This document shows, piece after piece, positions 58,785 to 64,000 of a stretch of DNA of 64,000 bases. Below the pieces are notes generated by a model. The model was not told the DNA's origin. It did no database searches and saw only the letters and a program-made list of their open reading frames with translations. The stretch comes from Schistocerca nitens. Taxonomy: Eukaryota > Arthropoda > Insecta > Orthoptera > Acrididae. Position 1 is the first letter of the stretch. Every line of letters begins with the position of its first letter. Made by a program: the position numbers and the translations under genes. The stretch spans positions 533,903,383 to 533,967,382 of the forward strand of contig NC_064621.1 of NCBI RefSeq assembly GCF_023898315.1, read 5' to 3'.

Positions 58785-60321
58785 CTGTGGATCTACAATG
58801 TGCTGACTAGAAGCACAATGCCAGGGTCTCAGTTCAGTGACCAAGTCATCGCTACCTGTCCTCAATCTTTCCTCCTGCTTTCTGCCTCTTTCTTCCTCTA
58901 CCCACCCCATGCAACTAAACCCCCAACCCAGTCCACCTGCCAAACTGCAATCCTGGCATTGTGTGTCCAGCCAGCACTGTATAGATGCACAGGTGTGTGT
59001 GTGTGTGTGTGAAAGGATTTCTTCCTACAGCTAGCAAAGTTTTCATTCTCTTTTGTGTGCCTGTTAACAACTGCACATTTCTACTATTTGGTAAGTTGTC
59101 TCCTTTGCTTGAAAGTATTTGAAACATAATTTTATAAGACAACATTCCCAATTGTCAATTACACTGTCACCACTGAAAAGCAAACTTAAGTGTTGTATGT
59201 TGTCAGTGTTGTAATGTGTGAAAGTGACTTCCTCGAGGTACAGTGTTAATGGAAACATATGGTGATAAGCATTTATCCATTAATAAATTTTAAACTGAAA
59301 GTAAAAATGTCATATCAGAGAGCTTTTTATTGATTCCAAATACCAATACTGTGTGCCAACTGCAAACAAATCCAATGTTACGCTGACTGAAAATTAGATG
59401 CAAAACTGTGTGACCATCTGTAGCCGGAATTGTACATACTATAAGCCTCAAATATTCATGGTTCCTCATAAAAAAGTTTGTTTAAATTTGACATATGAAA
59501 CTTTAAGATTGCAGCACACTAATAGATATCGAATTTAAGTTCATATGACTAGCAAAAGATTGTCACCCGGCATGTTGAAGCTAACAGTATCTTCATGTGC
59601 CTGTGGAATTATGAGAAACAGAATTCAATTGCTTGGAATGTTTGTACTAATGTTATAGTATCTATGGGAATGGTATAGGTTAGTGCCTATTACATTCACC
59701 TTGAGTAACACAATGCGCTAGGTTGATATGACAGATTGGCAAAATCGTGGTTATTTTCCTTCAGCCATAATAGAGGACATTCTATGGAGGCAGTGGTAGA
59801 CTTTACAGTTGCATCATCAAGCACTATCCAATAGCTTTATGTGTTTATAGGTGATTAAGGTCATAGTTGCAGTTAAACAAATCAAATCAAATTAAAAGAT
59901 GATTGTGATTTTTTAGCTTTGTGTCTCCTTGTAGTGGCTAAAAATGAACTTATATTGTGGTCCTTTCCAACTTGTTTTCAAATGAAAACTTAATGAATAA
60001 CAGCATCAAATTGACATCTGGAGCAGAGTTGCATGCAAAAGACCCAGAAAGTCTGGAAATGTGTGAAACAAAAGAAATGCTGTTTCGTAGGGGTAATAAA
60101 TGTGAATATTAGTTGATGAAAGGGATCAGCCAAGAAGCATTGTATTCTGACTATACCTTGAGAGCTGCCATCATAGCTTGTCTCTTCTTCTCAGCCTCCT
60201 CCAGACGGCGTCTCTTTTCCTCAATGTCCCTCTGCTTCTTTTCCTCAATTTCACGCTGTCTCCTCTCTTCCTCTTGCTTCTTCCTCTCAGCCAAGCGCTT
60301 CTCTTCATCAGCACGCATGAC
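42579..60321 (-). CDS. TnT: Troponin T, C-terminal 302 residues (spliced; 5' exons outside window)
   Basis: Troponin T anchors the troponin complex to tropomyosin on muscle thin filaments. Exons on the minus strand, in order of transcription: 60321-60157, 55737-55684, 53743-53525, 53327-53257, 53036-53015, 52667-52587, then 50416-50338 or 48738-48660, then 42796-42579. All have AG/GT borders and the phases join without a stop, giving 55+18+73+31+27+98 residues. Recognisable insect TnT segments are the Lys/Glu-rich helix before GPNFTI, SSAQLERNKTKEQLEEEK, DLEERQKRQDYD, RQKQQLRHKA, LPKWFGERPGKK, and an acidic C-terminal tail that becomes pure Glu. That tail is a known insect feature. Introns total more than 16 kb and are filled with repeats. 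The missing N-terminus (about 100 residues in the fly protein) must lie beyond position 64000. Identification is firm; isoform use is inferred. Confidence 0.96.
43390..44665 (-). mobile_element. RTE-like LINE fragment, interrupted by a SINE
   Basis: On the minus strand: MTFLDIVKAYDSVPREKAWA (RT motif A, about 44610), a decayed QRSVISPLL segment, LLIFADDIVMWGTSSKEVKK (motif C, about 44330), MKFSVEKSETMVVTRGDREG (44241), NFKYLGSVLMGNADLETEIS, LYKTYFTPILIYGSETWTMT (about 43960), then KNRLKCFGHVKRVGEGRILR and RPRGRPRTRWID (about 43530). The FADD catalytic pair is intact, but the element is 5'-truncated and frameshifted. Confidence 0.8.
43672..43836 (+). mobile_element. tRNA-like SINE with 11-bp target duplication, B box deleted
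   Basis: The head gaccggccgcagtggccaag carries an A-box-like tRNA segment. The body has gtgtgtgatgtcgttaggtt and ggggactgatgacctcaga, and the tail ends gagccatttgaaccatttt. Flanks aacatcttcat at 43661-43671 and 43837-43847 are identical. Compared with the copy at 54291 it lacks about 45 bp that include the B box. It resembles a SINE known from Schistocerca (SGRP1 type), a match made from memory. Confidence 0.88.
45281..45402. repeat. Small palindromic (MITE/foldback) element
   Basis: Arms of about 49 bp (aggatagttgctactcacca, then tatagtggagatgctgag, and its inverse) surround a short spacer. Flanks tcattttatcagatg (about 45238-45252) and tcattttgtcagatg (about 45404-45418) are near-identical, but they sit about 30 bp away from the left arm. 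Confidence 0.8.
46990..47790 (+). mobile_element. LINE 3' coding remnant
   Basis: In broken frames the plus strand reads STHQHVKYLGLQ near 47110, then RSWFTDLTFARLHLMSIKTT near 47482 and a HVFSLCLKN-like segment near 47620. The order resembles the C-terminal region of Jockey-type LINE ORF2. It lies in antisense to troponin T within its intron. Confidence 0.5.
48660..48738 (-). CDS. TnT: Troponin T alternative exon, downstream version
   Basis: A 79-bp stretch with a strong acceptor (cttccccttcag) and donor (gtaagt). It encodes GLAEQNKEVLEKQWTDKASE, FDSRQK and one base of the next codon. When joined to the last exon it gives RQKSKLPKWF, matching the fly sequence at this junction. It has the same length and phase as 50338-50416 but a quite different peptide. 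Use in transcripts is inferred from structure. Confidence 0.85.
49624..49725 (+). repeat. Copy of the PLE-type terminal module
   Basis: The stretch CTGATGA, AAGCTGTGGC, CGAAAGCTC at 49624-49649 is followed by tgtgtaagtgtcttttaatt, then gcacctgtctgcagc, a layout like the 3' end of the family whose terminus is the palindrome at 45281. Confidence 0.5.
50338..50416 (-). CDS. TnT: Troponin T alternative exon, upstream version
   Basis: A 79-bp exon with acceptor catgcag and donor gtaag. It encodes GWATLSSEVNEKLWKEKHEV, FTKRSK and the first base of the next codon. It joins KLFEG upstream and KLPKWF downstream. Length and phase equal those of the exon at 48660-48738, so only one of the two would be used per mRNA. 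In flies the corresponding exon 10 of troponin T is a mutually exclusive pair. Confidence 0.9.
50417..52586 (-). other. TnT: Troponin T intron, AT-rich
   Basis: No insertion with recognisable ends or coding potential is visible. A-rich runs occur near 51268 and 51470. The 75-residue open frame upstream of 50416 on the minus strand is intron read-through, not exon. Confidence 0.5.
52587..52667 (-). CDS. TnT: Troponin T exon: PKIQVASKYERRVDTRSYDDKK
   Basis: An 81-bp exon (27 codons, phase 0) between a ttcacag acceptor and a gtaaga donor, ending KKKLFEG. It is the constitutive exon before the alternative pair at 50338-50416 and 48660-48738. Both of those start with a complete Gly codon. Confidence 0.94.
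53015..53036 (-). CDS. TnT: Troponin T 22-bp microexon (ALTGKYP)
   Basis: A microexon of 22 bp with acceptor ttttcag and donor gtaagt. Its first base completes the Glu codon, then it encodes ALTGKYP and leads directly into PKIQVASKYERR of the next exon. The join reproduces the conserved insect sequence GLDPEALTGKYPPKIQ. A frame-based gene finder would miss it. Confidence 0.93.
53257..53327 (-). CDS. TnT: Troponin T exon: LKELKERQKQQLRHKA to GLDPE
   Basis: A 71-bp exon with acceptor cttgcag and donor gtaagt that ends after two bases of a Glu codon. The 22-bp microexon at 53015 completes that codon. It encodes a basic helix ending KKGLDP. Confidence 0.94.
53525..53743 (-). CDS. TnT: Troponin T exon: SSAQLERNKTKEQLEEEK to RQKRQDYD
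   Basis: A 219-bp exon (73 codons) with acceptor ttcaacag and donor gtgagt. It encodes the central conserved part of troponin T, from FNMSSAQLERNK to DLEERQKRQDYD, including the troponin C/I-contacting helix. The internal ATG at 53735-53737 is not the gene start, because the reading frame continues upstream through the splice acceptor. Confidence 0.95.
54050..54175 (-). mobile_element. LINE 3'-end fragment
   Basis: On the minus strand it reads actggtataatgggaagtac, then catagtggtttgcagaggaa. The pattern corresponds to the 3' terminus of the LINE at 11840-11905 (actggtacaataggacatat, then acagtggtttgcagagtat). Confidence 0.6.
54291..54478 (+). mobile_element. tRNA-derived SINE, complete, 13-bp target duplication
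   Basis: The head gccggccagagtggccgagc is an A-box region, and gtcgcaggttcgaatcctgc holds a consensus RNA polymerase III B box (GGTTCGAATCC). The body ends gagccatttgacccattttt. Identical flanks ggttgtattatat lie at 54278-54290 and 54479-54491. It resembles a SINE known from Schistocerca, which supports an orthopteran host. Confidence 0.92.
55684..55737 (-). CDS. TnT: Troponin T exon encoding DQSKNKGPNFTITKKDAS
   Basis: A 54-bp exon (18 codons, phase 0 at both ends) between a ccacag acceptor and a gtaagt donor. The GPNFTI core is characteristic of insect troponin T. It joins in frame to MAALK upstream and FNMSSAQ downstream. Confidence 0.93.
56891..56893 (-). other. Candidate 3-nt microexon (CCG) in troponin T intron
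   Basis: On the minus strand a pyrimidine-rich acceptor (tctatttttcacag) is followed by CCG and a strong donor (gtaagc). The neighbouring exons are both phase 0, so inclusion would add one Pro between MAALK and DQSKN. This could equally be a chance arrangement or a splicing stepping-stone. Confidence 0.2.
57421..57969 (-). mobile_element. Tc1/mariner-superfamily derivative, 549 bp, TA duplication
   Basis: Inverted ends of about 54 bp (caggatgtacataaagtccg, then ggaacactttcagttattta, and complement) are flanked by TA at 57419-57420 and 57970-57971. The minus strand holds transposase C-terminal traces around 57540-57660 (RVTHGFHIECL and a decayed REIIWEAVATVDDAM-like segment) and 57690-57800. 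It is non-autonomous. Confidence 0.82.
58610..59110. repeat. Foldback element with internal CA/TG tracts
   Basis: The left arm (gtaaaggagacctcttactg, then gtcgacaggcacacaaag) and right arm (cttttgtgtgcctgttaaca, then tatttggtaagttgtctcct) are inverted, imperfect copies of about 90 bp. Internal (CA)n at 58748-58784 and (TG)n at 58992-59011 also face each other. The layout parallels the PLE-derived palindrome at 61495. Confidence 0.65.
60157..60321 (-). CDS. TnT: Troponin T exon: Lys/Glu-rich coiled segment
   Basis: A 165-bp exon (55 codons, phase 0 at both ends) that starts VMRADEEKRLAERKK and ends RQAMMAALK. The acceptor (aacag, then GTC) and donor (CAAG, then gtatag) are both visible. The peptide is a continuous charged helix, the N-terminal part of the tropomyosin-binding region. 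It is the most upstream TnT exon in the window. No further TnT exon was found between 60322 and 64000, which is intron carrying PLE and LINE insertions. Confidence 0.93.
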
Positions 60322-61494
60322 CTGTTTGGAATGGTTTTGTATTTAGTTTGAGAAGGCTACAGATTATGTGGTAAGGAATTGAGACTACATGAAGAGAATT
60401 TAGTACCAGCTACATTTTTCAGCCTGTTTAATTTACTGATAATCATAAGACATAGCAGATCACTAGTGTCTCAGCAATAATAATGATAATAATAATAATA
60501 ATAAAACACCTAATATCTGACATAACAAAAGTTAAGGTTCACAGAAATTTAGTTTTTTTGAACAAATAAGACATAGTACAAGCACATACGCATGAATGAG
60601 TATTTATGAAGTTAACTCACTGAACAAAAACCTTAACACTATGCAAATATTTCATATGTGTAGACTTAAATAAATAAAATTAACCTTAAAAACATGTACC
60701 TATTTTGCAAACTGATAAATAAACAGGGACATTAGCAAATATTAAACTATGATTATGACGAGACATTTGTCTTTACTGAAACTCCAGTAAATACATAAAT
60801 TAATTCCTTTTACTATGTAAGATTATGTGCAGATCTCTCATTGCCCTCCCATCCTCCTCCTTTTCCAAATTTTTTGCAATAGGCATAATAGTTAATTCTT
60901 GAAATAAGGAAGCTGCAGCATATTTATTCATTTATTACATGTTGTTTTCCTTGTTGTTTTGGCCTCTTTTTTTTCACAGTTGTGCATATACAGCTTATGT
61001 AGGTAAATTGCCATCTTTAGCAACTGTAATAAAAGTCTTATTCAGACCAGATGCATTTTGTTTCATTCTAACACATCCTCAGTCGTAAGGTTTTTCATTC
61101 TTCTTTGCCTTCCATGTGTATTTGTTGAGTGTTTGCATTTGCCCATAGGACCACTTGTATGTGTTTAGTATTTGCATATGCGCACAAGACTTTCACTGCT
61201 CTTCAGGACAGTGCACAGAAGTGTAAATGTGTCAAGTACAGTGAAAGTACTGTATGAAAATGCAAATAATCAATACATACAAGTTGAAAAAGAGCATATT
61301 TAAAATAAAGAAAAATGTGTATGGTCTGAATAAGACTTTTATTACAGTTGCTAAAGATGGCAGTTAACCTGTACACCATGTATTTACTTATTTATGTCCA
61401 TGGACCATTCTGCACAGTTATATTAGACATGTTCACATGAAGTTTGAAAAAATTGCAAGTTTGCAAAATACATAACTACATGTATATATTAGTA
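60322..61494 (-). other. TnT: Troponin T intron, AT-rich
   Basis: An AAT-type microsatellite lies near 60478-60505. Inverted copies of gtctgaataagacttttatt, then acagttgctaaagatggca, lie at about 61005-61050 and 61325-61365, enclosing a 0.36-kb foldback-like stretch. No exon was found. Confidence 0.45.
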
Positions 61495-62158
61495 TATCTA
61501 AAAACAAAGATGATGTGACTTACCAAATGAAAGTGCTGGCAGGTCGACAGACACACAAACGAACACAAACATACACACAAAATTCAAGCTTTCGCAACAA
61601 ACTGTTGCCTCATCAGGAAAGAGGGAAGGAGAGGGAAAGACGAAAGGATGTGGGTTTTAGGGGAGAGGGTAAGGAGTCATTCCAATCCCGGGAGTGGAAA
61701 GACTTACCTTAGGGGGAAAAAAGGACGGGTATACACTCGGACACACACACATATCCATCCACATATATACAGACACAAGCAGACATCTCACAAGCAGACA
61801 TATACACAAATATGTCTGCTTGTGAGATGTCTGCTTGTGTCTGTATATGTGTGGATGGATATGTGTGTGTGTGCGAGTGTATACCCGTCCTTTTTTCCCC
61901 CTAAGGTAAGTCTTTCCGCTCCCGGGATTGGAATGACTCCTTACCCTCTCCCCTAAAACCCACATCCTTTCGTCTTTCCCTCTCCTTCCCTCTTTCCTGA
62001 TGAGGCAACAGTTTGTTGCGAAAGCTTGAATTTTGTGTGTATGTTTGTGTTCGTTTGTGTGTCTGTCGACCTGCCAGCACTTTCATTTGGTAAGTCACAT
62101 CATCTTTGTTTTTAGATATATTTTTCCTACGTGGAATGTTTCCCTCTATTATAACCAT
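61495..62158. mobile_element. PLE-derived palindrome, 664 bp, 15-bp target duplication
   Basis: Two arms of 309 bp (61495-61803 and 61810-62118) are near-perfect inverted copies around the loop acacaa. Each arm is the 3' end of the PLE family at 15-22.9 kb. The right arm extends 40 bp further through cctacgtggaatgtttccct to the element terminus. Flanks atgtatatattagta at 61480-61494 and 62159-62173 are identical. No coding sequence remains. Confidence 0.92.
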
Positions 62159-62321
62159 ATGTATATATTAGTAAAATGACTAATTTCTTCAAAAATAGCC
62201 TCTAAAATATAAGCATCTAAAAAATGTTGATATACATATGTAATTACCAAAGATTAAAATCACTTTATGCTTTCTGAAAATGTTTTTTACATATTTTCAC
62301 ATTTACGTATGAAACATTACA

Positions 62322-62870
62322 TTATATTTTTGCTTTATGGAATTCTTTAATACTGTATGGGAAAGTTTTAATCAAGTGACATTTTAGTTTATTTTTGAGA
62401 GAAGACATGTTTTTTATTACCTTTATATAATTTGGCAAACTGTTGTACAGAAGGCAGTCTGCTTTTATAGGCTCATTGTCTGTTAATTTGTGCCGGTTTC
62501 CTTCAGTATGATAATCATTTTTATTTCTTGTATTACAGTTATGGATATTTCTGTTTAACAATGCAGCATGTTTACGTTTTACATGAATAATTGTTTCATA
62601 TATGTACAATGATGCTAATGTTAATATGTTCACTTCCCTGAATTTATTTGTGCAGGAGTCTCTAGGAGATAATTTTGCCTTCTTTTGCAGCTTTAGTACT
62701 CTTTGTATGTGCACCAAGATACTATATAAAATTTGTGAATGAACTAGCGCATAGTTCATTAACAAATTCAAAATTTGAGCAGACATTTGTGATAGTACTG
62801 TTCATATTTTGCTTTATTTCTACACACTTTTCTTTATTTTCCATGAATGATTTTATAACATCAGCTGCTT
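62322..62870 (-). mobile_element. LINE ORF2 C-terminal fragment
   Basis: The minus strand reads YALVHSQILYSILVHIQRVL, KLQKKAKLSPRDSCTNKFRE, VNILTLASLYIYETI and SLPNYIKVI, the region after the RT thumb in Jockey/CR1-type LINEs. A 154-codon frame is open, but no RT is attached. Confidence 0.65.
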
Positions 62871-63079
62871 TCCCCCTTATCTATAGCTGACTTATCTATA
62901 TAGCTGATTAATTTTAATTGGGGTATTATTCGCTCAGAGTATTTAATTTTTAGAAAATTGTTGAGGCTTTGTGGTTGCTCTCCGACATATTGCCTGGGGG
63001 CTTCTGTCTTGGGAACTTTGGGCGATGCTTGTGTAATTATTTTATTGGTGTTTCATCATTCACAAAAACAAAAATTATT

Positions 63080-64000
63080 GGATGATAAAAGGGATTAAAA
63101 CATCTTTAATAAAATGGGGCTACTGCACAGAGCTAGCAAACTGGACAGTGGCAGGTCGAAAGAGTTCAATTTGTACTTTAAAAGGCAAATGTACTTGTAG
63201 AAGAGTGATTAAAGCAGCAAAGCAGCAAAAAAGGCTCACAATGATAATGTCATTAGGAACTCATCTAACAAATATAAGACAGTATGGAGTATAATAAACA
63301 ACCAAACTGGAAGAAAGAGAACCACAGACAATGAATTTAAGTTGAACATAGAAGGACAAAAAACAGAAAATACACATAAAATTGTCAATGATTTTAACAA
63401 AAATTTTTAAGAAATTTCAAAAAAATATATTGCCTGCCTGTTCAAACACTGTGCACTGTTGTCCAAAAAACAATGTTCCCTTGAATTCCTTTCTCCTATC
63501 TCCAACAACACCCTCTGAAGTAGAGGATATTATAAGGAAAAGAATCAAAAAAATATTCTCTGCTGCACATGTACGGTACCTTGCTTTTTACTTGAAAAGT
63601 GTTCACTTTCATTTGTGGGCCCGTGTGTAGTATCATGAACACCTCTTTTGAAGAGGGAACATTTCCTGATCAGTTAAAATTTCTAAAATTACCCAACTGT
63701 ATAAGAAAGAGATGAAAACTGCCATGGAAAATTATAGACCTATTCCAGTGTTATCCACATTTAAAAAAAAAAAAAATTTAATACTATGTTTCTATAAGAT
63801 AAGGAAGCTTTTTGAACTCCAACAACATTATAACATGTTCTTGGTACAGTTTTCCCAAAAATAGGTCAATCACAAATGCACTGCATAAGTTTTTAGGGAA
63901 GTGCTCAAATCTAATTGATCATAAACGGCCTGTTGTTGGTATATTCCGTGACCAATCCAAAGCCTTTGATATGGTCAACCATAAGTTGCTCCTTGCAAAC
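63080..64000 (+). mobile_element. LINE reverse-transcriptase fragment, running off the window
   Basis: Recognisable are RRVIKAAKQQKRLTMIM near 63204, SLLSPTTPSEVEDIIRK-like sequence near 63495, NYRPIPVLSTF near 63735, then FRDQSKAFDMVNHKLLLAN (RT motif A) near 63945. Frames are broken by stops. The element continues beyond 64000. Confidence 0.7.

Larger units (their letters stand above)
55738..60156 (-). other. TnT: Troponin T intron, 4.4 kb
   Basis: It contains a candidate 3-nt exon (56891-56893), a 30-T run (about 57129-57158), a Tc1/mariner-like element (57421-57969) and a foldback element (about 58610-59110). The stretches 55800-56750, 58000-58600 and 59150-60100 hold nothing I can name. 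Confidence 0.5.

Noticed and set aside
58728-59012. Open frame starting with a His-Thr repeat
   Set aside because: Translation of a CA microsatellite inside a foldback element.
61648-61965. Mirrored open frames on both strands with GSGKTYL, resembling a P-loop
   Set aside because: They lie in the palindromic PLE terminus and recur at every copy of that 3' end (15212, 19044, 19488). The similarity is produced by UTR sequence, not a protein.
1-64000. CRISPR array or bacterial operon
   Set aside because: No regularly spaced identical repeats. Gene structure, splice sites and repeats are those of an insect nuclear genome.

Overview
The window looks like insect nuclear DNA: one conserved muscle gene with very large introns, embedded in dense and mostly decayed transposable elements. 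I see no operons, bacterial genes or CRISPR array. The host is probably a polyneopteran insect, most likely a grasshopper or locust. That placement is an inference from the tRNA-like SINE at 54291-54478, which resembles the SINE known from Schistocerca, and from the mix of Penelope-like elements, mariners and LINEs. It is not proven here.

The only host gene I can name is troponin T (minus strand, 42579 to beyond 60321). Eight constitutive or alternative coding exons join in frame with consensus splice sites to give 302 residues ending in a poly-glutamate tail. A ninth exon at 48660-48738 has the same length (79 bp) and phase as the exon at 50338-50416, as expected of a mutually exclusive pair. 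The N-terminal exons lie to the right, outside the window.

Left part (1-13.5 kb): a 5.4-kb hAT element (75-5511) with 14-bp inverted ends and a perfect 8-bp target duplication carries a broken hAT transposase. Remnants of a PIF/Harbinger and a mariner element lie inside it. Next come LINE and Tc1/mariner scraps and an internally deleted mariner (12764-13478).

Middle (13.9-35 kb): a LINE fragment runs up to a cluster of Penelope-like retroelements (PLEs, 15.0-22.9 kb). Two near-full copies lie in opposite orientation, each preceded by an inverted copy of its own 3' end. The right copy has an open reverse transcriptase plus GIY-YIG nuclease frame. Then come several LINE and mariner fragments and a ZMYM1-like hAT element (about 26458-33117) split by a Jockey/CR1-type LINE. 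A foldback element lies at 34.4-35.1 kb.

Right part (35-64 kb): there are two or three exon-like pieces of an unidentified, apparently broken gene (35970-37262). A LINE is interrupted by a mariner with TA duplication (38051-39409), and an RTE-like LINE is interrupted by a SINE with an 11-bp duplication. The troponin T gene follows. Its introns hold another SINE, several foldback elements and a nearly perfect 0.6-kb palindrome built only from PLE 3' ends, flanked by a 15-bp duplication. LINE pieces fill the right edge.

The most unusual signal is a repeated terminal module of the PLE-type elements: a CTGANGA/hairpin/GAAA motif with hammerhead-like layout and a compensated base-pair change between copies. 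It recurs in several different repeat families across the window.
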